A stretch of 7,951 bases of DNA from contig JAPSJU010000083.1 of assembly GCA_031178025.1 (NCBI GenBank), positions 1 to 7,951 on the forward strand. The letters are read 5' to 3'. The translations under genes and the position numbers were made by a program. Positions 1-5,966 of the stretch are shown here, piece after piece. The first letter of the stretch is position 1. Each line of letters opens with the position of its first letter. The stretch comes from Agromyces sp. GTDB taxonomy: Bacteria > Actinomycetota > Actinomycetes > Actinomycetales > Microbacteriaceae. Below the pieces are notes generated by a model. That model searched no databases. It worked only from the letters and a program-made list of their open reading frames with translations, and was not told the origin of the DNA.

Positions 1-611
1 TCCCGGAATCGCGCGCCCGTGGCGTGCGCGTACTCCCGTGCCACGCCCCGGATCGAGAACGCGTAGCCGCGGTCGGGCGTGACGTTGATCTCCACGGCGG
101 CGTCATCCAGCCCGAGCAGGCTGATGGCGTCGGTGCCGACAGGCGCGTCGATCCCGAGCGTCGAGAGGCGGAGGATGCCGTCGTGGTCCTCGCCGAGCCC
201 GAGTTCCCGCGCCGACGCGATCATGCCGTCCGAGAGGTGCCCGTACGTCCTGCGGGCGGCGATCGGGAAGGGCCCGGGCAGCACCGCCCCGGGCAGCGTC
301 ACGACGACCTTGTCGCCGACGAAGAAGTTGCGCGCGCCGCAGACGATGCCGTGCACCGACTCTCCGCCGTCGGCAGCCCTCTCCCCGTCCGGGGCGACGC
401 GCACCTGGCACCAGCGGATGGTCTTGCCGTTGGACTGCGGCTCCTCGACGAATTCCAGCACCTCGCCGACGACGATGGGGCCCTCGAGGGCGAACGTGTG
501 CACGTCCTCCTCTTCGAGCCCGACCTTCACGAGGGCGGCATGCACGTCTTCGGGCGTCGTGCCCGGAACGAGCTCGACGTACTCGGCGAGCCAGCTGAGC
601 GGCACTCGCAT
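1..611 (-). CDS. pheT: Phenylalanyl-tRNA synthetase beta subunit, N-terminal part (3' end outside window)
   Basis: This is the beta subunit of the cytoplasmic (alphabeta)2 enzyme that charges tRNA-Phe with phenylalanine; beta carries tRNA-binding and editing domains. The first 203 codons are present. Translation begins MRVPLSWLAEYVEL, the standard PheT N-terminus. Residues about 40-150 form the EMAP-II-like tRNA-binding domain, with the typical run ending TYGHLSDGMIASARELGLG. Residues after about 160 (GTDAISLLGLDDAAVEINVTPDR) begin the next core domain, and the frame is open to the window edge. The ATG at 611-609 lies three bases after the pheS TAG stop, so the pair is probably translationally coupled; only a weak GGTGGT precedes it. 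The editing-domain residues lie outside the window. Identification is firm. Confidence 0.97.
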   Translation of the reverse strand, partial: MRVPLSWLAEYVELVPGTTPEDVHAALVKVGLEEEDVHTFALEGPIVVGEVLEFVEEPQSNGKTIRWCQVRVAPDGERAADGGESVHGIVCGARNFFVGDKVVVTLPGAVLPGPFPIAARRTYGHLSDGMIASARELGLGEDHDGILRLSTLGIDAPVGTDAISLLGLDDAAVEINVTPDRGYAFSIRGVAREYAHATGARFR

Positions 612-614
612 GTT

Positions 615-1655
615 CTAGACCACCATTCCGAACTGCCGGGAGAAGCGGATGTCTCCCTCGACCATCTCCCGCATGTCCTGCACGCCGTTGCGCAGCATGA
701 GCCCCCGCTCGACGCCCATGCCGAATGCGAACCCGGTGTAGACCTCGGGGTCGATGCCGGCGGACTTCAGGACGTTCGGATGCATCATGCCGCAGCCGCC
801 CCACTCGATCCAGCGCGGTCCGCCCTTGAAGGTCGGGTGCCAGAAGTCGAGCTCCGCGCTCGGCTCGGTGAACGGGAAGTAGCTCGGGCGCAAGCGGATC
901 TTCGCCTCGTCGCCGAAGATCGCCTTCACGAAGTGGTCGAGGGTGCCCTTCAGGTGCGCCATCGTGAGTCCCCTGTCGACGGCCACGCCCTCGAACTGCA
1001 TGAACACGGGAAGATGCGTCGCATCGAACTCGTCGGTGCGGTACACGCGCCCCGGTGCGAGTACGTAGAGGGGCAGCTCGCGCTCGAGCATCGAGCGGAT
1101 CTGCACCGGGCTCGTGTGCGTGCGCAGCACGAGGTGCGACTCGGGCGGGTCGACGAAGAACGTGTCCTGCATCGCGCGCGCGGGGTGGTCGGCGTCGAAG
1201 TTCAGGGCGTCGAAGTTGAACCACTCGTGCTCGACCTCCGGCCCCTCGGCGATCTCCCACCCCATGCCGGTGAACACGTCGCAGACCCGGTCCTGCAGCA
1301 GGGCGAGCGGATGCCGCGCGCCGGGCGTGTACCGCGACGGCAGCGCCGTGACATCCAGCGCCTCGGCCGCGAGCTGCGCGGCCGCCTCGGCCTCGAGGAT
1401 CTCGGCCTCACGCGCCGCGAACGCCTGGTTCACCCGACCGCGAGCCGCCCCGACGAGCTTGCCGAGGGAGGCCTTCTGCTCGTTCGGCACGCTGCGCAGC
1501 GAGGCGTTGAGCTGTGCGAGGGTCGACTTCTCCCCCGTGTGCTCGGTACGGACGGTCTTCAGCGCGGCGGAGTCGCCGGCCGCGGCGATCGCCGCGAGAG
1601 CGGCATCGACGGCCGCGGCGACGGCGTGCTCGGTGATTTCGAGGGGCTCGGACAC
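615..1655 (-). CDS. pheS: Phenylalanyl-tRNA synthetase alpha subunit
   Basis: This is the catalytic alpha subunit, which activates phenylalanine with ATP and transfers it to tRNA-Phe. It has 346 residues, the usual length. Residues 1-100 are an Ala/Glu-rich helical coiled-coil arm that binds tRNA. The class II catalytic core follows: HTSPVQIR (180-187), motif 2 around GRVYRTDEFDATH (202-214), GGCGMMHPNVL (286-296) and motif 3 GFAFGMGVERG (308-318). Ala310 occupies the place of the E. coli Ala294 that lines the amino-acid pocket. The start is GTG (VSEPLE); no Shine-Dalgarno is visible, but a TAGACT hexamer lies 8 nt upstream, suggesting a leaderless or very short-leader mRNA. It lies 32 bp after gluD and 3 bp before pheT. 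Nothing is truncated or unusual. Confidence 0.98.
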   Translation of the reverse strand: MSEPLEITEHAVAAAVDAALAAIAAAGDSAALKTVRTEHTGEKSTLAQLNASLRSVPNEQKASLGKLVGAARGRVNQAFAAREAEILEAEAAAQLAAEALDVTALPSRYTPGARHPLALLQDRVCDVFTGMGWEIAEGPEVEHEWFNFDALNFDADHPARAMQDTFFVDPPESHLVLRTHTSPVQIRSMLERELPLYVLAPGRVYRTDEFDATHLPVFMQFEGVAVDRGLTMAHLKGTLDHFVKAIFGDEAKIRLRPSYFPFTEPSAELDFWHPTFKGGPRWIEWGGCGMMHPNVLKSAGIDPEVYTGFAFGMGVERGLMLRNGVQDMREMVEGDIRFSRQFGMVV

Positions 1656-1663
1656 GAAGAACG

Positions 1664-1669
1664 AGTCTA
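1664..1669 (-). promoter_or_regulatory. Probable -10 element of a leaderless pheS promoter
   Basis: On the minus strand TAGACT (fits TANNNT) ends 8 nt before the GTG of pheS, inside the 32-bp gap after gluD. Transcription starting 6-8 nt downstream would begin at or one or two bases before the start codon, consistent with the absence of a Shine-Dalgarno. No convincing -35 is seen at 16-18 nt spacing. There is no room for a long attenuator leader downstream of it. Read-through from gluD is also likely. Confidence 0.45.
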
Positions 1670-1687
1670 GCGGGCGCCTTCGACCCT

Positions 1688-2626
1688 TCAGTGGTCGCCG
1701 GGACCGGCGCCGGCCGAGTTCGTCGACTGTCGCGCCGACGCCGAGGCCTTCGCTACGAGCATCGCCTGGCCCGGATCATCGGGGTCGAGGCGCACACCCG
1801 AGGACTTCGAGGCCGTTCGCTTCGACAACCAGCGCGCGAAGGCCGAGACCGACAGGTTCATGGCGAGGTACAGCACGACCGTGACGACGAACAGCGAGAA
1901 CAGGTAGCGGTTGCCGTAGAAGCTGCCCAGGTTGTTCATGTTGACGCGAAGGAGCTCGGTGTATCCGACGATGAACCCGAGCGATGTGTCCTTCAACAGC
2001 ACCACCAGCTGCGCGACGATGATCGGCAGCATCTGCCGGAAGGCCTGCGGGAACTCCACGAGCATCTTCGACTGCAGCGGCCGCATGCCGAGGCTGAGGC
2101 CGGCCTCGCGCTGGCCGCGCGGAAGGGAGGCGAGCCCCGCGCGCAGTGCCTCCCCGATGAGCGCGCCGTTGTAGAGCGTCAGTGCGGCGACGACCGCCCA
2201 GTATGCACCGGTGTTCAGCACCAGCAGGATGAACAGCATCATGAGCAGCACGGGCATGCCGCGCACGAACTCGAGCACGACGGCCACCGGGATCCGGATC
2301 CACGCGGTCTCCGCGCTGCGCAGGAGCGAGAGGACGATGCCGAGGGCGACGGCGAGCACCGACGCGACCAATGCCGCCTGGAGGGTGCCCACCACCCCCT
2401 GCATGATGATGAAGGACCAGACCTCGGGGTCGGCGAAGATGTCCCAACGGCTGGGGTCGAAGAACCCGGGCAGGGTGATCCCGCCGCTCTGACGAGGTGC
2501 CGCGAGCGTCAGCACGATCCACGCGAGCCCGGCGAGGATCAGGAGCCCTGCGACGATCGAGGAGACGAGGGAGATGCGACGGGCCTTCGGGCCCGGCACA
2601 TCGAAGAGGACGCTGGGACCGCTCAC
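1688..2626 (-). CDS. gluD: Glutamate-type ABC transporter permease (second permease, GluD-like)
   Basis: This is an integral membrane subunit of a polar amino-acid importer (HAAT family), pairing with the GluC-like permease to form the channel. It has 312 residues. A first hydrophobic segment (about 19-43) is followed by an extracytoplasmic stretch, then the permease core (about 75-265) with strongly hydrophobic segments near 78-102, 112-140, 202-222 and 243-264. The EAA loop that docks on the ATPase runs from EALRAGLASLPRGQREAG (159-176) to FPQAFR (192-197). A hydrophilic tail of about 45 residues ends the protein. I chose GTG at 2626 because it overlaps the TGA of the upstream permease (GTGA, 4 bp), and the frame upstream is only the out-of-frame shadow of gluC. 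The overlap implies translational coupling. The symbol follows the Corynebacterium gluABCD order; glutamate as substrate is inferred. Confidence 0.92.
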   Translation of the reverse strand: MSGPSVLFDVPGPKARRISLVSSIVAGLLILAGLAWIVLTLAAPRQSGGITLPGFFDPSRWDIFADPEVWSFIIMQGVVGTLQAALVASVLAVALGIVLSLLRSAETAWIRIPVAVVLEFVRGMPVLLMMLFILLVLNTGAYWAVVAALTLYNGALIGEALRAGLASLPRGQREAGLSLGMRPLQSKMLVEFPQAFRQMLPIIVAQLVVLLKDTSLGFIVGYTELLRVNMNNLGSFYGNRYLFSLFVVTVVLYLAMNLSVSAFARWLSKRTASKSSGVRLDPDDPGQAMLVAKASASARQSTNSAGAGPGDH

Positions 2627-3270
2627 CGCTGCACCACCCACTTGCGCTCGAGTTGTCCGGCGATCACGCCGAGCGGGACGGTGATGACGAGGTAGAGGGT
2701 GGCCACGCCGAGAAGGATGGGGATGACGGCGTCGCCGTTGGCGTTGGCCAGTTCGCGTCCCCCGGCGAAGAGCTCGAAGACGAAGAACCCGCCGGCGACC
2801 GAGGTGTTCTTCGTGAGGGCGATGAAGACGTTGATGAGCGGCGGGATCGTCATGCGGAAGGCCTGCGGCAGCACGATGAGCCCCACCGTCTGCCCGAAGC
2901 CGAGCCCCACGCTGCGCGCCGCCTCCGCCTGGCCCACCGGCACGCCGTTGATCCCCGATCGCAGTGCCTCGGCCACGAACGGCGACGTGTAGACCGACAG
3001 GCCGATCATGGCCGCCACGGAGTACTCGAGCCGCGATCCGAGGTAGGGAAGGATGATCGCGCAGAAGAGCAGGACGAGCGTGAGCGGGGTGTTCCGGATG
3101 AGTTCCGTGTACACCGTGGCGAAGCCCCGCAGCGAGGCCACCGGGGAGATGCGCATCGAGGCGATGACGGTGCCGAGCACGAGCGCCGAGACACCGCTCA
3201 CTCCGAGCAGCAGCAGGGTCATGCTGAAACCACGCCAGTACGTCGGCAGGTTCTCGATGACGGCGTCCAC
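2623..3270 (-). CDS. gluC: Glutamate-type ABC transporter permease (first permease, GluC-like)
   Basis: This is the partner membrane subunit of the same importer, with 215 residues, typical of GluC/GlnP-like permeases. Hydrophobic segments lie near 13-37, 60-77, 85-100, 140-160 and 182-205. The EAA loop runs EALRSGINGVPVGQAEAA (101-118) to LPQAFR (134-139), and LIRNTPLTL (58-66) and LTKNTSVAG (152-160) are family hallmarks. The start is GTG at 3270 (VDAVIENL), preceded by GGAGG at 3278-3274, only 3 nt away, which is closer than optimal; no in-frame alternative is better placed. A 72-bp gap holding a perfect hairpin separates it from gluB, and its stop overlaps the gluD start. It is probably expressed at a lower level than gluB. 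Confidence 0.93.
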   Translation of the reverse strand: MDAVIENLPTYWRGFSMTLLLLGVSGVSALVLGTVIASMRISPVASLRGFATVYTELIRNTPLTLVLLFCAIILPYLGSRLEYSVAAMIGLSVYTSPFVAEALRSGINGVPVGQAEAARSVGLGFGQTVGLIVLPQAFRMTIPPLINVFIALTKNTSVAGGFFVFELFAGGRELANANGDAVIPILLGVATLYLVITVPLGVIAGQLERKWVVQR

Positions 3271-3303
3271 ACGCCTCCGTTCGTCGAGGGATCGAGGTCG
3301 GGC

Positions 3304-3336
3304 GGTGGCCCGGGCGGCTGGGCCGCCCGGGCCACC
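3304..3336 (-). promoter_or_regulatory. Intercistronic stem-loop between gluB and gluC
   Basis: GGTGGCCCGGGCGGC (3304-3318) and its exact reverse complement GCCGCCCGGGCCACC (3322-3336) flank a 3-nt loop, giving a perfect 15-bp, almost all G-C stem. In transcript direction it starts 6 nt after the gluB stop and ends 25 nt before the GGAGG of gluC. No U-tract follows. By analogy with hairpins after binding-protein genes in other ABC operons (for example malE-malF), it probably stabilises the upstream mRNA and/or terminates part of the transcripts. That role is inference; the structure is seen directly. Confidence 0.8.
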
Positions 3337-3342
3337 ATCCGA

Positions 3343-4212
3343 TCAGTAGCGGTCGGGTGCGGGCGGCTCGACGAACGGCAGCACCGTGCCGGCCGTGGAG
3401 TTCCACGCCTCCTCGTACCGACCGTCCTCGTAGGCCTCCTCGAGCACGTCGTTGATCCAGTCCCGGAACTCGGTGTCGTCCTTCGCGAGGCCGATGCCGT
3501 AGGGCTCCTCGGTGAAGGGCTCTCCGACGACCTTGAACTCGCCCTCGTTCTGGGCCGCGAGGCCCGCGAGGATGACGTTGTCGGTCGACACGGCGACCAC
3601 CTGGCCGCTGCGCAGCGGCTCGAGGCAGTTCGTGTAGGTGTCGGTGAGCACGGGCTCGGCGCCGATCTCGGCGAGCTTCGCCGCGGGGGTCGATCCGGTC
3701 ACCGAGCAGACGGGCTGTCCGGTGAGGTCGTCCTCGCTCTCGATGTCCTCGTTGTCGGCGAGCACGAGGATCGACTGTCCGGCCATGTAGTACGGCCCGG
3801 CGAAGTCGACGACCTCCTTGCGCTTGTCGTTGATCGTGTACGTCGCCACGACGATGTCGACCTGGCCGTTCTGGATGAACGGCTCGCGGTTGGCCGACAC
3901 GGTCTCGACCCACTCGATGCCGTCCTCCTCGATGCCGAGCTCGGACGCGATGATCTTGGCGATCTCGACGTCGAAGCCCTCGGGAACGCCCGAGGGGCCG
4001 ACGAGGCCGAACAGCGGCTGGTCGAACTTCGTGCCGACGGTGATGCTGCCCGCCTCGGCGAGCTCCGCCATCGTGGTGCCCGGCTCGAACGTGGGGGCGG
4101 GCTCGGCGGTGGGCTCCTCGGCCCCGCCGCCACCGCCGCCGCCGGCACAACCGGCGAGCGCGAGCGCCGACGCCGCCGCAACTGCGACGAGTGCGATTCT
4201 CATGCGTGTCAT
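3343..4212 (-). CDS. gluB: Glutamate-type ABC transporter substrate-binding lipoprotein
   Basis: This is the extracytoplasmic receptor of the importer, with 289 residues. MTRMRIALVAV begins a lipoprotein signal peptide ending in lipobox LAGC (19-22), so Cys22 should be lipidated and anchored to the outer face of the membrane. A Gly7 run and an acidic/proline linker (24-45) precede the two-lobed SBP_bac_3 domain: ITVGTKFDQPLFGL (57-70), GFDVEIAKIIASELG (79-93), REPFIQNGQVDIVVATYTI (109-127). Cys169 (CSVTGST) and Cys196 (TNCLEPL) align by memory with a cysteine pair in Corynebacterium GluB and could form a disulfide. The ATG at 4212 is supported by AAGAGG at 4225-4220, 7 nt upstream; Met4 is less well placed. 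It sits 56 bp after gluA and is followed by a strong hairpin. Family is firm; glutamate specificity is inferred. Confidence 0.94.
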   Translation of the reverse strand: MTRMRIALVAVAAASALALAGCAGGGGGGGAEEPTAEPAPTFEPGTTMAELAEAGSITVGTKFDQPLFGLVGPSGVPEGFDVEIAKIIASELGIEEDGIEWVETVSANREPFIQNGQVDIVVATYTINDKRKEVVDFAGPYYMAGQSILVLADNEDIESEDDLTGQPVCSVTGSTPAAKLAEIGAEPVLTDTYTNCLEPLRSGQVVAVSTDNVILAGLAAQNEGEFKVVGEPFTEEPYGIGLAKDDTEFRDWINDVLEEAYEDGRYEEAWNSTAGTVLPFVEPPAPDRY

Positions 4213-4268
4213 CTGTCTGCCTCTTTCTGTGTGGGTGATGATTCCTCGCCGCTCGTGGCAGCGCAGGT

Positions 4269-5057
4269 CTAGTGCTCCAAGATCTTCGAGAGGAAGTCCT
4301 TCGCACGATCGGATTGCGGGTTGTCGAAGAACTGGACGGGCGTGGCTTCCTCGACGATCTTCCCGTCGGCCATGAACAGCACGCGATCGGCTGCCTTGCG
4401 GGCGAAGCCCATCTCATGGGTGACGACGATCATCGTCATGCCGTCCTTGGCGAGGCCGACCATGACGTCGAGCACCTCGTTGATCATCTCGGGATCGAGC
4501 GCACTCGTGGGCTCGTCCATGAGGATGAGCTTCGGGTTCATGGCGAGCGAGCGGGCGATGGCGACGCGCTGCTGCTGTCCACCCGAGAGCTGCGCGGGCA
4601 TCTTGTTCGCCTGGTTCGCGACGCCGACACGTTCGAGCAGTTCCATCGCCTTCTCGTTCGCGGCCTTCCGCGACATCTTCTTGACGCGGATCGGTGCGAG
4701 CGTCACGTTCTCGAGCACCGTCTTGTGCGCGAACAGGTTGAAGGACTGGAAGACCATGCCGACGTCGGCTCGCAGCTTCGCGAGCGCGGCGCCCTCCTCG
4801 GGCAGCCGCTGGCCGTCGATCGTGATCGAACCCGAGTCGATCGTCTCGAGTCGGTTGATGGCGCGACAGAGCGTCGACTTGCCGGAGCCGCTCGGGCCGA
4901 TGACGACGACGACTTCGCCTCGGTTGACGACCGTATCGATGTCGTTGAGCACGTGCAGGGCACCGAAGTGCTTGTCGACGTGTTCGACCACGACGAGGGG
5001 TTCGCCGCGCCGCACCGAGATGTTCGACGTCGGCGGCGCCTGGGGGGTTGGCTCCAT
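4269..5057 (-). CDS. gluA: Glutamate-type ABC transporter ATP-binding protein
   Basis: This is the cytoplasmic ATPase that powers the importer, with 262 residues. All ABC motifs are intact: Walker A GPSGSGKST (54-62), Q-loop Gln104 in MVFQSFNLF, signature LSGGQQQRVA (157-166), Walker B LILMDEP (177-183) with catalytic Glu182, D-loop SALD, and switch His214 in VVTHEMGF. RLETIDSG, LRADVGMVFQSFNLF and the ending RAKDFLSKILEH are nearly the same as Corynebacterium GluA as I remember it, which is the strongest evidence for the operon's identity. A proline-rich stretch of about 20 residues precedes the ABC core and is not typical. The ATG at 5057 follows TAGTTT by 6 nt with no Shine-Dalgarno, indicating a leaderless start that supports keeping this extension. 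First gene of the operon. Confidence 0.96.
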   Translation of the reverse strand: MEPTPQAPPTSNISVRRGEPLVVVEHVDKHFGALHVLNDIDTVVNRGEVVVVIGPSGSGKSTLCRAINRLETIDSGSITIDGQRLPEEGAALAKLRADVGMVFQSFNLFAHKTVLENVTLAPIRVKKMSRKAANEKAMELLERVGVANQANKMPAQLSGGQQQRVAIARSLAMNPKLILMDEPTSALDPEMINEVLDVMVGLAKDGMTMIVVTHEMGFARKAADRVLFMADGKIVEEATPVQFFDNPQSDRAKDFLSKILEH

Positions 5058-5063
5058 ACCCCA

Positions 5064-5092
5064 AAACTAGGGCTCCGGGATGCCTGCCACAA
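5064..5092 (-). promoter_or_regulatory. Promoter of the gluABCD operon, probably leaderless
   Basis: On the minus strand TTGTGG (5092-5087) and TAGTTT (5069-5064) are separated by 17 nt, and the -10 ends 6 nt before the gluA ATG at 5057, placing the expected transcription start on or next to the A of ATG. The -35 matches TTGACA only in its first three bases. A GCCAC-N6-GTGGC inverted repeat (5086-5101) overlaps the -35 and might be an operator. It lies in the 56-bp gap after the methyltransferase gene. Confidence 0.6.
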
Positions 5093-5113
5093 AGGAGTGG
5101 CGCGGTGGGTTAC

Positions 5114-5926
5114 CTATTCGTGACCCGCGCTCCGCTGTGCGAAGGCGCTCTCGTAGAGGCAGACGGATGCCGCCGTCGCGAGATTCATCGACTCGGCATG
5201 GCCGTAGATCGGCACCGTGACGACGCGGTCTGCGAGCGCGAGCTGCTCGTCGGGCAGGCCCCTGGCCTCGTTGCCGAAGAGCCAGGCCGTCGGACGCGCG
5301 AGGACTCCCTCGTTCCGCGCCGTCAGCAGGTCCTCGCCCTTCACGTCGGCCGCGATCACCGTCAGGCCGCTCGCGCGCGCCCGTTCCAGCACGTCGTCGA
5401 GGTCGGCGCCGACGGCGACAGGCAGGTGGAAGATGGAACCGGTCGAGGAGCGCACGACCTTCGGGTTGTAGAGGTCGACGGCGCGGCCGGTGAACACGAC
5501 GGCGTCGGCACCCGCGGCATCCGCAGCGCGCACGATCGTGCCCGCGTTGCCCGGGTCGCGGACCTCCTCGAGGATGGCGACCAGGCGTGGCGACGCCGCG
5601 AACACGTCCTTCACCGCCGTGGGGAACTGGCGGCACACCGCGACGAACCCCTGCGGGGTCACCGTGTCGGCCATGGCGTCGAGCACCTCTTCGGTGACGT
5701 ACTCGACCTCGGCACCGGCCTCGACGGCCGCCTCGGCGATCTCGGGATATCGCTCGAGCGCAGACGGAGTGGCGTAGAGCTCGACCACGAGCTGCGGGCG
5801 GAAGGTCAGCGCCTCGGCGACGGCCTGCGGTCCCTCGAGCAGGAACATGCCGCTCTCGGCACGCGCCGCCTTCTTCGCCAGCTTCGCGACCGCGCGGACA
5901 CGCGGGGACCGGGGGTTCTCGAGCAT
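5114..5926 (-). CDS. SpoU/TrmH-family RNA 2'-O-ribose methyltransferase
   Basis: This protein (270 residues) should transfer a methyl group from S-adenosylmethionine to a ribose 2'-OH in rRNA or tRNA. Residues about 25-100 form the SpoU substrate-binding domain (MFLLEGPQAVAEAL, TPQGFVAVCR). The SPOUT knotted domain has the three family motifs: DPGNAGTIVRAADAAGADAV (124-143, Asn127 and Arg133), LFGNEARGL (216-224, Asn219, Glu220) and PIYGHAESMNLATAAS (239-254, Glu245, Ser246, Asn248). The position between rplT and pheS is where actinobacteria commonly carry a TsnR/RlmB-like rRNA methylase, so rRNA is the likelier substrate, but the target nucleotide cannot be read from sequence. The ATG at 5926 has no Shine-Dalgarno but has TAGACT 6 nt upstream. 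It lies 40 bp after the oxidoreductase. Confidence 0.93.
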   Translation of the reverse strand: MLENPRSPRVRAVAKLAKKAARAESGMFLLEGPQAVAEALTFRPQLVVELYATPSALERYPEIAEAAVEAGAEVEYVTEEVLDAMADTVTPQGFVAVCRQFPTAVKDVFAASPRLVAILEEVRDPGNAGTIVRAADAAGADAVVFTGRAVDLYNPKVVRSSTGSIFHLPVAVGADLDDVLERARASGLTVIAADVKGEDLLTARNEGVLARPTAWLFGNEARGLPDEQLALADRVVTVPIYGHAESMNLATAASVCLYESAFAQRSAGHE

Positions 5927-5932
5927 GCGGCA

Positions 5933-5938
5933 AGTCTA
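5933..5938 (-). promoter_or_regulatory. Probable -10 element of a leaderless promoter for the RNA methyltransferase
   Basis: TAGACT on the minus strand ends 6 nt before the ATG at 5926, the same hexamer as upstream of pheS. The spacing puts the start of transcription on the initiation codon. No -35 like TTGACA is seen 16-18 nt further up; that region is G-C only. It lies in the 40-bp gap after the oxidoreductase gene. Confidence 0.5.
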
Positions 5939-5966
5939 TGCGGCCCGCCCGCAGCGGCCCGGCAGG

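Noticed and set aside
24..1670. Long plus-strand open frames (also 2497-4272 and 4272-5123)
   Set aside because: They are antisense to pheT/pheS, gluBC and gluA, have Arg/Asp/His-rich composition with no recognisable domain, and are typical GC-driven shadows.
1656..1687. T-box or peptide attenuator controlling pheS
   Set aside because: The gap is only 32 bp and has no leader peptide or stem-loop; the promoter box abuts the start codon.
1688..4417. A 909-codon minus-strand open frame that looks like one giant protein ending in the GluD sequence
   Set aside because: Only its last 312 codons (from GTG 2626) resemble a protein family. The rest is Arg/His/Ala-rich shadow of gluC, gluB and part of gluA, which are read in other frames with clear family motifs.
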